The translations under genes and the position numbers were made by a program. From assembly GCF_937973075.1 (NCBI RefSeq), contig NZ_CALBWL010000067.1, forward strand, positions 1-64,000: a stretch of DNA of 64,000 bases, given 5' to 3'. The stretch comes from an uncultured Campylobacter sp. (GTDB lineage Bacteria; Campylobacterota; Campylobacteria; Campylobacterales; Campylobacteraceae). Below the pieces are notes generated by a model. It did not search any database and had not been told where the DNA came from. It worked only from the letters and a program-made list of their open reading frames with translations. This document shows, one piece after another, positions 7,794-16,660 of the stretch (positions within the stretch are counted from its first letter, which is position 1; each line of letters opens with the position of its first letter).

Positions 7794-9287
7794 ATGAGAA
7801 AATTTATAGTCGTTCGCGGACACGCAGGCTCAGGTAAAACGACTTTCGCAAAAGAGAAAATTAAAGAATTTAAAAACGAATATCCGCAGGCACAAATTTA
7901 TCATCTGGAAAACGATATGTTCTTAACCGATGAGGCGGAGATTTATACTTGGTCGCCGAAGCTTTTGGAGGAAGCGAAGCGCAAGGTCGCCCGCGAGATA
8001 AAGCAGGCGTATAAATTTGCCCTGGAAAACAAAGCTAAAGACGTTCTTATCGTGCTTAGCAACGTGAGCGCGCGCACCAAAGAGCTGCTAAGCCTAAAAG
8101 AGCAAGCCGCCCAAAACGGATTTATTTTCGAATGCTTTAGAATGCAAAATTTCTTCGTCTCCGAGCACGGCGTCGATGAAAATACGGTGATAGCGATGTT
8201 TATCAAGGTCGCAAACAACAAAATAGAGGGTGAAATTTTGATCCCGCCTGTTAATCCTATGAGCCAAAGCGTAGCGCAAAAGATTAAAGACGCGGCGGCT
8301 CTAAATAGGCGCGATCTGCCCTTTGATGCGGCGCAAAATACCTACGTAACGAAAAAATATATCGCCGCCACGCAGGATAAAAGGCTCTGGAGTGCGCGTC
8401 AAAGCGAACTTTATCCCGAGCTCCGCACATACAAATACTCAAAACGCGTCTTTTTCAAAGCCGATTGGGATAAGGCGCTACTTGAGATGCGCGGGCTCAT
8501 AATGGACGATGATCTAAATATCATCGTGCGTCCGTTTAAAAAGGTCTATAACTATTCGGAATTTACCTCGCGCAAAAGCCTTTATCCTATCGATATCACA
8601 GACGATACGTCCGTGCTTGCCGTGCGAAAGGTAAACGGCTTTTTGGGGTGTTGTACCTACGTAGATGCCCACGAAAGCGGCGCGAGCTTTAACCGCCGCG
8701 TCATCTACTCTACGACGGGATCGACCGATAGTAGATTTGCACAGATGACGCGCGAACACTGCTGCAAATTTGAAGAGATTTTCAAACGCTATCCAAATAA
8801 AACTTTTTTATTTGAGATCACCGACGAGAGCGACCCGCACATCGTAGAAGAGGAGCTTGGAGAGACTTTTATCGGACTTATCGACGTTAAAACCGGCGCG
8901 CAAGCAAGCGAATTCGAGCTGGATAAAATCGCCGCAAGTACTGACGGAGCGCTAAAAAGACCTTTTTATAAGAAGGGCGAGCAGTATCTAAAAACGAGCT
9001 TTTTGGAGCTAAAAAATATAGTCAAAGAAGCAAAATTCGAGGGCTTTATGGTGTATATCCCGAGCCAGAACGATTTTTGCTTTAAGATGAAAACGCCTTA
9101 TTATCTCGTGAATAAATTTTTTGCTCGCAGTAAAAACGAGGCGCTTTCCGGCAAACTGGATAAAACCAAGCTCGATGAGGAATTTCACCCTTTGGTCGAT
9201 CACATCAAAGCAAACGAGCGGGAATTTAGATCCCTTGACGAGCAGGGCAAGCTAGGCTTTATAAAAGAATTTTTGGAAAAAATTTAA
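7794..9287 (+). CDS. Polynucleotide kinase-RNA ligase fusion (T4 Rnl1-like ligase)
   Basis: The 497-residue protein joins two RNA-repair activities. Residues 1-145 form a P-loop kinase of the polynucleotide-kinase/AAA_33 type with Walker A GHAGSGKTT (9-17) and an acidic residue after strand 2 (END, D41) in the place of the catalytic base. Residues 170-497 resemble T4 RNA ligase 1: an upstream MRGLIMD element (232-238), nucleotidyltransferase motif I as RKVNG with the lysine to be adenylated at K279, motif III TFLFEIT (about 337-343), motif IV EGFMVYI (416-422) and motif V FCFKMKT with K431 and K433. Such an enzyme would phosphorylate a 5'-OH RNA end and seal it to a 3'-OH. The next gene encodes a phosphoesterase, which could supply the 3'-end healing step. 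Start chosen from AAGGTGG at 7783. Domain assignments are from motifs only. Confidence 0.8.
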   Translation: MRKFIVVRGHAGSGKTTFAKEKIKEFKNEYPQAQIYHLENDMFLTDEAEIYTWSPKLLEEAKRKVAREIKQAYKFALENKAKDVLIVLSNVSARTKELLSLKEQAAQNGFIFECFRMQNFFVSEHGVDENTVIAMFIKVANNKIEGEILIPPVNPMSQSVAQKIKDAAALNRRDLPFDAAQNTYVTKKYIAATQDKRLWSARQSELYPELRTYKYSKRVFFKADWDKALLEMRGLIMDDDLNIIVRPFKKVYNYSEFTSRKSLYPIDITDDTSVLAVRKVNGFLGCCTYVDAHESGASFNRRVIYSTTGSTDSRFAQMTREHCCKFEEIFKRYPNKTFLFEITDESDPHIVEEELGETFIGLIDVKTGAQASEFELDKIAASTDGALKRPFYKKGEQYLKTSFLELKNIVKEAKFEGFMVYIPSQNDFCFKMKTPYYLVNKFFARSKNEALSGKLDKTKLDEEFHPLVDHIKANEREFRSLDEQGKLGFIKEFLEKI

Positions 9288-9368
9288 CGATTAGCGCGAA
9301 TATTTGACGCCGCGTAAATTTGAACGTAAAGAATAAATTCGATGCGGCGATTAAAGCTTAAAGGAAAA

Positions 9369-9968
9369 ATGATGATATTTTTTACCTCCGATTTGCATTT
9401 TTATCACGGCAATATTATGAAATACTGCCCTAAATTTAGGGCTTTTAACGACATAGCTGAGATGAATGAAAGGCTAATAGAGCTCTGGAATGCCGTAGTG
9501 GGGCCCGAGGATACGGTTTATGATCTGGGCGATTTTGCATTTTGTAATAAATTAAAGGATCTAAAAAGCGTCGCGCGTAGGCTAAACGGCTCGCATGTGC
9601 TGATTTTAGGCAACCACGATACGCTCATTAGCCAAAACAAAGAAGCGCTGCTACGCGAGCTAAAAGAGGACGGAAATCCTATTTTTAGCGATATCCTACA
9701 TTACAAGGAGCTAAATTTTGACGGCGGCGCTGGCGCGATGAAGGACGGCAAAGCGGGTATGAGCATCTGTATGTTTCACTATCCCGTAGAGGAACACAAC
9801 CACGCCTCGAAAGGCTCTTTTATGCTTCACGGACACTTGCACGACCGCGCTTCCAGCCTAGAGGGGCGCATACTAAACGTAGGCTTTGACTCGCACGGCA
9901 AAATTTTAAGCTTAGATGAGATCGTGCAAATTTTAGGGCAAAGGCAAATCGCGGCAAGACATTTGTAA
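9369..9968 (+). CDS. Calcineurin-like metallophosphoesterase, partner of the RNA ligase
   Basis: A 199-residue metallophosphoesterase with the whole metal-binding motif set: SDLHFYH (D8, H10), YDLGDF (D55), GNHD (81-84), a histidine in MFHYP and GHLHD near the C-terminus. The DLHFYHGN start is typical of small stand-alone family members found in phages and bacteria. An upstream in-frame ATG at 9342 exists, but AAAGGA at 9360-9364 fits the ATG at 9369. The gene follows the kinase-ligase gene by 81 bases with no terminator between, so the two are probably co-transcribed. In clostridial Pnkp, kinase, calcineurin-type phosphatase and ligase domains sit in one chain; here the phosphatase would be a separate protein that removes 2',3'-cyclic phosphate or 3'-phosphate. 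That role is inference. Confidence 0.8.
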   Translation: MMIFFTSDLHFYHGNIMKYCPKFRAFNDIAEMNERLIELWNAVVGPEDTVYDLGDFAFCNKLKDLKSVARRLNGSHVLILGNHDTLISQNKEALLRELKEDGNPIFSDILHYKELNFDGGAGAMKDGKAGMSICMFHYPVEEHNHASKGSFMLHGHLHDRASSLEGRILNVGFDSHGKILSLDEIVQILGQRQIAARHL

Positions 9969-10551
9969 TCCGGGCTAAACACGGACAGCCGCAGCATTGA
10001 TTTAAGCGTAGCTGCGAGTGCTTGGCTCGTCCTTGTTACGCGAAATTTTATTTGCGCTGCCATAAAATTTTTATAGAATTCGCACGAAAGCTCACTGGCT
10101 AGTGCGCGCCAGCTTAATCCGCGCTGCTACGAAGTCCGTTTACGACCAAATAAAGCTTTGCTTGCCTTGCTAAAATTTTATCCATAATCTTGGCAAATTT
10201 CGCTTGCATCGTTACAAATTTTACAAGCTCTACGTGCATTATTAAGCTATGGCGGCGTAATTATTTACTAAATTTGAGGGAGAAATTTATCCAAAAAATT
10301 CAAGTGCAAAATTTGAACTATGGATTTTGTGCGCGGATTTGTGCCGCAAAATTTGTGTGCAAAATCGTGCTTAAAAATTCTATTTAAATTTTTGGCGTCG
10401 TATTCTGCGGGGAAATTTTAGTTGAAAATTTCGAAGCTTTTAGAATTTTGGCGCGCTCTTACACAGCCTAGAGTTTAAAATTATCTGAGGACGACGTCCG
10501 CTAGCTCTAGCGCGCACGTATCGGTGCGTTGCGAAGCAAAAAAGCTCATCG
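9969..10551. other. 583-base gap of AAATTT-type repeats
   Basis: No gene is supported. The central part (10170-10450) is an irregular series of AAATTT/AAAATTT words spaced by 15-40 bases. Frames open through it only because the repeats lack stop codons in one phase. Confidence 0.5.
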
Positions 10552-11217
10552 TTATCGTAGAGAGTAGCCTAAGCAGTAAATAAGAGCATTGAACTCATCG
10601 CTACCGTCTATGCTTAGCGTAAAAATCTGGCTAAACGGCGTGACATAAAAATATAGCGTGATATCTCCGCAGCGGTTGGATAAGGCGCTAAAGTGCACTT
10701 TTTCAATTGGGAATTTTGTGCCGTTTTGAGTGATTAAATTTTTATCGCTCACATAAATTCCCTTGTACACGGCATCCCAAAAGACCTACAAAAACACCAT
10801 TATCATGCAAAAGCCGGCTAGCAGGATAGTTATATTAAAAACTACGCCGTATTCTGCTTTAAAGCATAGCGCAATCACGCCTAAAACGGGGATTAAGACT
10901 AGCAAAGCAGCGATTAGTTCAAGCCCGCTTCCGCGCTTTTTATACTCGCGTAGGATGCATTCATTTGCGTCCAGCTGCACTTTGGGCGCGAGCGGGATAC
11001 GCACTGCGTAGCGAAAGCTAGCCCCACAGCCATGTAACAGCTTCTCGCTCAATGCTTCAAAGCCGCTTTTTGCCAAGATTCTTACGCGCCCTGGCGCACT
11101 AGCGTTTGCCGCGTCGCTTGCCGCCGTATCGCCTTCTGATGCTATGCCAGCCGCAGCCTCTAAGCCAGCTTGCCTAAACTTAGCTCTTTTATAGCTTACC
11201 TCATCAATATTTATCAT
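10552..11217 (-). pseudogene. Membrane protein with PH-like C-terminus, interrupted by an amber codon
   Basis: Reading down the minus strand from 11217, a 143-residue frame has a variable Ala-rich N-terminus and two membrane helices (about residues 98-117 and 126-142), and stops at a TAG (10786-10788). The same frame continues without another stop for 78 codons to 10552, giving a soluble tail (GIYVSDKNLITQNGTKFPIEK...) that resembles the bacterial PH-like domain following paired helices in small membrane proteins. The simplest reading is one gene of about 221 codons with a nonsense mutation. It is TAG, not TGA, so selenocysteine is not the explanation. No good ribosome binding site precedes the ATG at 11217. 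Function is unknown. Confidence 0.55.
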
Positions 11218-11509
11218 TGTTACATACGGTGAAATTTGTAGCTATTTTATCGAATGGCTACGTAATTTCGGATAAATTCCACGGCGCGAAATTTTATAAA
11301 ATTTCATATGGCTTACGCTATGTATTTTACAAACCGGCGGGCGAAATTTTGCGAGCGCGACCGGATTGCATGCGTAAATTCCGCCGTCAAATTACAACCT
11401 AGCGCAAATTTTTACGAACGAATCGCTAGCTAAATTTAAACCCGCGCGGTTAAGCCTAGCAAGTCCGCCTGCTAAAATTTCGTTCGCGCAGAATTTCGTT
11501 TGGGTAAAG

Positions 11510-12616
11510 TTAAAATTTCACCTCAAATTCCGTCCAGTCCTCGTTGCTATCGCACGAAATTTTAAGCCCGAGCTCGTCGCAGTATTTTTTGGCGATAAAA
11601 AGCCCGATGCCAAAGCCGCCGTTACGTTCGTCAAAGCGGGTGTAAAGCTCAAAAATATGCGGCAAATTTTGCCGCGCGATGCCCGCGCCGCTATTTTTGA
11701 TGCGAAGCGAACGCTCGCGCAGGCTCACCTCGACGCAGCCGAGCTCGTCGCAATATTTTATCGCGTTGCCAAGCAGATTATCGATGATTTTTCGCAGCTT
11801 AAACTCATCCGCGCAAAAGGCTACCGGGCGCAGATCGGCGCTTAGATTTATGCACTTTTGCTCCGCAGCGACGCCGAAATACCTGATGCGGCTTTGCACC
11901 AGCTCGCCTAAATTTACCTCTCGTCCGCTGCCGCTTTTGTTTAAGCTTAGCGCGGTTAGATCCTCAAATAGCGCGTTTATCGTATTTGCGCCCGCCTTGA
12001 TATTGCCTAGATATTTTTTCGGCTCGGTATCAAAAAGCTCGATACTCATCAAAATCACGCTAAGAGGCGTCTTTATCTCGTGTGTCGTATCGCGGATGAA
12101 GCCATTTAGAAACTCGATCTTTTCGTAAAGCGGGCGCAGCGAAAGGCGGATGATAAAATATGCGATCAGCAAAATAAGCGCCAAAACAAGTGCGCTCGCG
12201 GCTAAAATTTTAAGCTTCAGCGCCGCGAGCTTGCCCTCAAGCGCCTCAGTTTTGATCGCTACGTAGTACTCCGTGCCGTCCTTGCCGGTGAGATTAAACT
12301 GCTCTATCCTGCTATTTCCCTCCATATACACGCGCGGCGCGTCATCCTTCGGCTCAAAATCCCGTGCGATCTCATCGCTGCTATTCAGATCCGCCGCGTA
12401 TGCCTGCATGGCGTCGAAATCGCCCTCGTTTAGGCGCCCGCCGCGAGCGAGCTTAGCCTCCAGGCCGTGTTTAAAATCCCTGATCGCAAAGGCATCGCGA
12501 TCCGCGATAAAAAACTTCTCCCGCTCATAAAATATGCTGCTTACTAGCGCCAAAAACAAGACGCTAGTAAGAGTGTAGAGCAAAAAAATCGGTAAAATTT
12601 GACGCATTTTGGACAC
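11510..12616 (-). CDS. Sensor histidine kinase
   Basis: This 368-residue membrane kinase has two membrane helices (about 7-29 and 137-157) enclosing a roughly 105-residue periplasmic sensor region. The dimerisation domain follows with phospho-acceptor H179 in DTTHEIKTPLS. The ATP-binding domain has the N box (KIIDNLLGNAIKYC), a reduced G1 region (RIKNSGAGI), an F box (HIFELYTRFDERNGG) and a G2 loop (GFGIGLFIAKKY). The G1 box has NSG in place of the usual DxG, which is tolerated in several Campylobacter kinases. It follows its response regulator by nine bases on the same strand, so the two form a classic two-component operon. The signal is unknown; the DUF1104 protein upstream is a candidate target or sensor accessory. 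Confidence 0.9.
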   Translation of the reverse strand: MSKMRQILPIFLLYTLTSVLFLALVSSIFYEREKFFIADRDAFAIRDFKHGLEAKLARGGRLNEGDFDAMQAYAADLNSSDEIARDFEPKDDAPRVYMEGNSRIEQFNLTGKDGTEYYVAIKTEALEGKLAALKLKILAASALVLALILLIAYFIIRLSLRPLYEKIEFLNGFIRDTTHEIKTPLSVILMSIELFDTEPKKYLGNIKAGANTINALFEDLTALSLNKSGSGREVNLGELVQSRIRYFGVAAEQKCINLSADLRPVAFCADEFKLRKIIDNLLGNAIKYCDELGCVEVSLRERSLRIKNSGAGIARQNLPHIFELYTRFDERNGGFGIGLFIAKKYCDELGLKISCDSNEDWTEFEVKF

Positions 12617-12625
12617 GGCGCGCTC

Positions 12626-13288
12626 CTAGATATATTTGTAGCCGAGCTTGGAGGCGTTTATGATGCGATCTTTGCCTAAAATTTTTCGCAGTCCGGCGAT
12701 ATAAACGCGCAGACTAAGCTCGCTCGGACTTTCGTCGTAGTCCCACAGCGCGGCGAAAATTTCATCTTTGCTAAGGAGCTTATCGCGGTTTTTTAGAAGC
12801 AGCGCAAGAAGCCTCGCCTGCTTTTGCGGCATCGGCACGAGCCTGTCTGCATGATATAGCGCGCGCTGAGCCATATCGAAGCTAAAGCTTCCGCCGATAT
12901 TTTCGCGCCTGGCGGCGTTGTGAACGAAGGTGCGCTTTAGTAGATTATCCGCACGCAGGGCTAGCTCTTTTAGCTCAAAGGGCTTTTTGAGGTAGTCGTC
13001 GCAGCCGCTTCTAAAGCCGCTTTCGACGTCTTGCAGAGTGTTTAACGACGTCGTGAAAATACACGGTGCGCCGCGCCCCGCCTCGCGCAGCTCGCGAAGC
13101 AGCGCAAAGCCGTTGCCACCGATGATTTTGACGTCGAAGATCCACAGATCGAAGCTCTTTTCGTACGCTAAAGAAAGCGCCTCGTCGTAGCTTTTACTGC
13201 CGCTTACCTCGTACCCAGCGCCGCGCATATAGGTGCACATCATATCTAGCAGCATCCCCTCGTCCTCGACGATCAAAACCCTTGCCAT
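12626..13288 (-). CDS. OmpR-family response regulator
   Basis: A 220-residue regulator with an N-terminal receiver domain and a C-terminal winged-helix DNA-binding domain. The acidic pair ED (8-9), phospho-acceptor D52 and the conserved lysine in DDYLKKPF are present. The usual MP residues after the aspartate are replaced (DVKIIGG), which is atypical but does not remove the catalytic residues. The output domain shows the OmpR-type pattern LLKNRDKLLSKDEIFAAL and ends with RVYIAGLRKILG. It is the first gene of the pair with the kinase at 11510-12616. The ATG at 13288 has a GGAGG ribosome binding site on the minus strand. Confidence 0.9.
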   Translation of the reverse strand: MARVLIVEDEGMLLDMMCTYMRGAGYEVSGSKSYDEALSLAYEKSFDLWIFDVKIIGGNGFALLRELREAGRGAPCIFTTSLNTLQDVESGFRSGCDDYLKKPFELKELALRADNLLKRTFVHNAARRENIGGSFSFDMAQRALYHADRLVPMPQKQARLLALLLKNRDKLLSKDEIFAALWDYDESPSELSLRVYIAGLRKILGKDRIINASKLGYKYI

Positions 13289-13764
13289 AGCCCGCCTCCT
13301 TGCGTAGAATTTTTGAAATTATACCCTGTGAAATTCCAAGTAAAATTTAATTGCAAAATTTCACGGCAAAATTTTATCGTGGCGAAACAGCGCGTCTTGG
13401 CTCAAGAGCACGCTTTGTAAATTTAGATTGCTCGCCTAGTAATTAATTCGCGCAGTGCGCCAAGCAGCGCAAGAGGCTAAAATTTTACGATATAAAATTT
13501 TTGCGCTGCGGAATTTTAAAATTTACAGGTAAAACATTGGGCTTTAAAATTCCGCCGCTATGAAATTTTAAAATTTCACGTCCTAAAATTTCGCTGCGCA
13601 GGATTTCAAAACCTCGCCTGCGCCGATAAAATTTTGCGAAATTTCATCGGCGCTATGCCGCATAGGCTCCAAAGCTAAATTTTAAAATTTCTACGCCCTG
13701 ATTTGCTAAAACAAAATTCCGCGCAAATGTTGCGCGGAACTACGTAGCTTGCGCGTAAGCGGCA
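13289..13764. other. 476-base gap dense in AAATTTTAAAATTT palindromes
   Basis: No gene is seen. It contains one of the densest runs of the palindromic repeat: for example GAATTTTAAAATTTAC near 13512 and GAAATTTTAAAATTTC near 13562. It separates the DUF1104 gene from the response regulator and must hold the promoter of the two-component operon. Confidence 0.55.
13712..13739 (-). terminator. Terminator after the DUF1104 gene
   Basis: Minus-strand stem TTCCGCGCAA / TTGCGCGGAA (13717-13726 with 13730-13739), followed by TTTTG. It lies 26 bases beyond the stop codon of the DUF1104 gene and insulates it from the two-component operon. Confidence 0.75.
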
Positions 13765-14295
13765 CTACTGCGCCATAGGACACGGAGCGGCGCCCGCATT
13801 TTGATTGCACGGCATCTCGCCCCTTGGCGGCATTGCCAGACCCTCACCGTCGCCCATTCCTTTATGCGGCATATGGCCGCACTCTCCTGGAGCCGTCTGC
13901 GATCTGTGCGGACCAAACCCGCGAGCGGGCCTTTTAAATTTGCCGAAATTACCGCGATCCTTAAGCTCGATATCCAGCCTATCTGCTTGCTCGACGCTTA
14001 GCTTGCCCGCCTGGGCGTTATAGTTTTTTCTAAACTCGTCTAGGAATTTCTCGCGATCCTCGACGCTCATAGCGTCCAGCTTCTTTTTAAACTCCGTCTT
14101 AAATCCGCGCTTGAGATCCCTTGCCTGCGCTCTTAGCTCTCCCGCGCGCTTATCGATCTCAAACGCCGCTTCGCTTAAGCTCTTGGCGTCGGCACCGGCG
14201 ATCGAGGCATTGATCTGCTCGGGGGTGCTTGAGCTAAAATCTGCGGCGAACAGCACGCCCGCGACTAAAACGCTTGCTAAAACAATCTTTTTCAT
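13765..14295 (-). CDS. DUF1104 periplasmic protein with Met/His/Cys-rich tail
   Basis: A signal peptide (residues 1-18, ending FAA) is followed by a helical domain (20-125) of the DUF1104 type known in Campylobacter and Helicobacter, with the segment AMSVEDREKFLDEFRKNY reminiscent of Spy/CpxP-like periplasmic helical proteins. The last 50 residues are rich in Met, His, Cys, Gly and Pro (GECGHMPHKGMGDGEG, GEMPCNQ, APCPMAQ), a composition that suggests binding of soft metals such as copper. It lies upstream of a two-component operon on the same strand but has its own terminator. A role as metal chaperone or stress sensor for that system is inference. The GGAGA ribosome binding site precedes the ATG. 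Confidence 0.75.
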   Translation of the reverse strand: MKKIVLASVLVAGVLFAADFSSSTPEQINASIAGADAKSLSEAAFEIDKRAGELRAQARDLKRGFKTEFKKKLDAMSVEDREKFLDEFRKNYNAQAGKLSVEQADRLDIELKDRGNFGKFKRPARGFGPHRSQTAPGECGHMPHKGMGDGEGLAMPPRGEMPCNQNAGAAPCPMAQ

Positions 14296-14682
14296 TCTCT
14301 CTCCTTTATGAAAATTAGCGTGATTGTAGGAAAAAGTCGTGAAGAAAAAGTTAAATGAAGCTCACGCCGCCAAAATAGCTCGGCACCATAAATTTAGAAC
14401 TTTGATTTAAATTTAGAAAATTTACGCTGCTGCGGCAAAAACAGGGCATAATGCACGCAAACGGAGTTAAATTTTAAAATTTAAGCGGGGATGTTGTGTA
14501 GCACGTAAATTTAGCATAAATTTGCGCTGCATAGATTGTATCAAAAGCCCGCCATGCATAAATTTAACGGCAGAGCGTGTACATCTCGGCGCTACGGACG
14601 GCGAAATTTCGTCGCGTAAATTTAACTGTAGGGCGAGTAAATTTAGAGATTGCGGATGATTAAATTTCATCCGCAACGAAGC
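14296..14682. other. 387-base gap with a hairpin next to sodC
   Basis: No gene is seen. The hairpin TGCGGATGA / TCATCCGCA (14651-14675) sits just beyond the sodC stop codon and may mark the end of its transcript, although no T run follows on the minus strand. Confidence 0.45.
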
Positions 14683-15228
14683 CTATTTTATAACGCCGCA
14701 GACCATTCTAGCGCCGCCGCCGCCAAGCGGCTTCGGATGGTCGCTGTGGTTATCGCCGCCTACGTGAACCATCAGCGAGTGGCCCTTTAGCTCATCTAGG
14801 CTCTTGATTTTCGGAGCTAGCACCGGATAGACCGCATTGCCCTCGGCATCGACGAAAAGTGCAGGCAGATCGCCCTTGTGGCCGCTATCGTCCCAAGCAA
14901 ACGAGTGCTTTTTGGTATCGCTTGGATCCCAGTGGCCGCCCGCTTTCATACCTAGACCCTTCTCATTTGCGCCGCAGTCGGCATTTTGATGCACGTGAAA
15001 GCCGTGTACGCCGCTAGCAAGACCTTTTAAATTCGGGAAAAATGCCACGCCGTAGTTCGTCTCGACCGCTACGACCTCGCCGACGGTTACGTTGCCCTTC
15101 TCGCCCAGCTGCTCCATAGTGATGACGAGGTGCTTGCCCGTCTTAGGGTCAAAATTTTGCATATCGCCGTGCTCGTGAGCGATCAAGGCGCTTGCGACTA
15201 AAATTGATGAAATTAAAAATTTCTTCAT
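14683..15228 (-). CDS. sodC: Periplasmic Cu/Zn superoxide dismutase
   Basis: SodC converts superoxide to hydrogen peroxide and oxygen in the periplasm. The 181-residue product begins with a signal peptide (about residues 1-18) and holds all metal ligands: GFHVHQNADCG (copper ligands and the first disulfide cysteine), GGHWDPSDTKKH (bridging and zinc histidines), DSGHKGDLP and MVHVGGDNHSD. The second disulfide cysteine is near the C-terminus (RMVCGVI). An upstream ATG at 15270 gives 14 more residues, but AAGGAT lies just before the ATG at 15228 and the signal peptide starts there, so the shorter form is preferred. It follows modB by 23 bases in the opposite order of function, so shared transcription is possible but not needed. 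Confidence 0.95.
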   Translation of the reverse strand: MKKFLISSILVASALIAHEHGDMQNFDPKTGKHLVITMEQLGEKGNVTVGEVVAVETNYGVAFFPNLKGLASGVHGFHVHQNADCGANEKGLGMKAGGHWDPSDTKKHSFAWDDSGHKGDLPALFVDAEGNAVYPVLAPKIKSLDELKGHSLMVHVGGDNHSDHPKPLGGGGARMVCGVIK

Positions 15229-15293
15229 GAAAAATCCTTTAAAATGAAATGTGAGTGCAATTTTATCCAAAAATACTTAAAAAATAATTTTTC

Positions 15294-15962
15294 TTATTTA
15301 GATAAATTTTGCTTTTTATCTAAAAGGCTTATCGCGAAGAATAAGATCAAGCTGAAAATTACGAGTAAAACGCTTAAAATCAGCGCCCGCTCGTTCTCGC
15401 CGTCATACACAGCATTGTAGATCGCAAGGCTTAGCGTGTCGGTTTTGCCTACGATGTTTCCGCCCAGCATCAGCGTGATACCCACTTCGCCAAGCCCACG
15501 CGAAAGCGCTAAAATAAGCGCGGAGCCTAGCGTTTTAAGCGAGCTAGGAAGGATGACGAAGAGGAAAATTTGAGCTCTGTTTTTGCCTAAAATTTGCGCG
15601 GCTTCAATTAGGCTTTTCGGAAACAGCTCAAAGCTCGCACACACGGGCTTTACAAACAGCGGCAGCCCCACCAAAAATGCGGCGATTACCAATGAAGAGA
15701 AGTTAAAAACGATGTCTAAATTTAACGCAGAGCCGATAAATCCGCTCTTTCCAAAAACGTAAAGTAGCAAAAATCCCGTCGCGATCGGCGGGAAGATGAG
15801 CGGAAAAATCACTAAAATTTCGACGATTTTTTTAAGCTTCGATTTACTAAAGGCTAAAAAATACGCAATCGCAAGCCCTGCCGTAATCAGCAGCAAAAAG
15901 CTGCAAAACAGGGCTTTGACGCTTAAAAGCAAAGGATGCGCGATCCAAGCTATGTCGCTCAT
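15294..15962 (-). CDS. modB: Molybdate ABC transporter permease
   Basis: This 222-residue inner-membrane permease belongs to the ModB/CysT family. Five or six membrane spans are visible (about 13-35, 47-69, 82-104, 140-150, 190-212). The cytoplasmic EAA loop, which docks the ATPase, is at about 121-140 (LIEAAQILGKNRAQIF). The start overlaps the modA stop by four bases (ATGA), so the two are translationally coupled. The family's usual ATPase gene modC is not next to it; the following gene on this strand is sodC. Molybdate or tungstate cannot be distinguished from this subunit. Confidence 0.88.
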   Translation of the reverse strand: MSDIAWIAHPLLLSVKALFCSFLLLITAGLAIAYFLAFSKSKLKKIVEILVIFPLIFPPIATGFLLLYVFGKSGFIGSALNLDIVFNFSSLVIAAFLVGLPLFVKPVCASFELFPKSLIEAAQILGKNRAQIFLFVILPSSLKTLGSALILALSRGLGEVGITLMLGGNIVGKTDTLSLAIYNAVYDGENERALILSVLLVIFSLILFFAISLLDKKQNLSK

Positions 15963-16660
15963 TTAAGGCCGAATTTTGAAAAAATCTCTTTTGAGCGATC
16001 CGATTGAAATTCCTTCATTACCTTTTCGCAAAACGCCTGCTCGCCGCACGCGCTAAGCCTTGCGATACCGATGAATGCAGGGCTGTAGAGGCTCTCGTCG
16101 ATGTAGATGATCGAGCCGAACTCATTTTTTTTGGCGACCGCTTCGGTGCTGTTGATAAAGCCCGCCTGCACCTCGCCGTTGATGACGTATGCGACCACCT
16201 GCGGTACGCCCGCGACGGCTAAAATTTTATCTTTTACCCCATCCATCTTGGCGTTTTGTAAAAACTCGTTCGTTCTGATACCGTAAATCGCCTTTTTAGG
16301 ATCGGGCATCGCGATTTTATCGAATTTTGCGATTTCCGATACGTCGTTTATTTTAATATTTTTCGGCGTTACTAAAACGAGCGCGCCGCGCCCGATACGT
16401 TCAAATTTAGTGATATTTAGATCGCTTTTTTTCAAAAACGCCTCGTCGCCCACGATGAATGAAATTTTATTCTCGCGCGATTGAATGACGAGCTGGCCGA
16501 GGTTTGCAAACGATCCCGCCATGTCCATGCCCTCTTTTTTCAAATTTTCGATCACGACCGAGACGGGCTTTTTGTATCCGCCGCCGGCCGCGATTATCAG
16601 CTGATCCGCGCAGAACGAAACGCTTGCCGCAAGCGCTAAAATAAAAGCAATTTTTTTCAT
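15959..16660 (-). CDS. modA: Molybdate-binding periplasmic protein
   Basis: A 233-residue solute-binding protein with a signal peptide (1-18) and the ModA start LIIAAGGGYKKPVSVV. Other family marks are an oxyanion-binding region (SFANLGQLV) and ADP-like hinge segments; the protein lacks the lysine-rich iron-binding traits of Fe(III) binders. It delivers molybdate (or tungstate) to the ModB permease, with which it overlaps by four bases. The oxyanion would serve the molybdopterin enzymes (formate dehydrogenase, nitrate reductase) on which Campylobacter respiration depends. The ribosome binding site AAGGAT precedes the ATG. Confidence 0.85.
   Translation of the reverse strand: MKKIAFILALAASVSFCADQLIIAAGGGYKKPVSVVIENLKKEGMDMAGSFANLGQLVIQSRENKISFIVGDEAFLKKSDLNITKFERIGRGALVLVTPKNIKINDVSEIAKFDKIAMPDPKKAIYGIRTNEFLQNAKMDGVKDKILAVAGVPQVVAYVINGEVQAGFINSTEAVAKKNEFGSIIYIDESLYSPAFIGIARLSACGEQAFCEKVMKEFQSDRSKEIFSKFGLK

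Noticed and set aside
10190..10387. 65-residue plus-strand ORF
   Set aside because: It consists of AAATTT filler read in an open phase, with no ribosome binding site or family.
10786..10788. Selenocysteine at the in-frame stop of the membrane protein
   Set aside because: The codon is TAG, not TGA.
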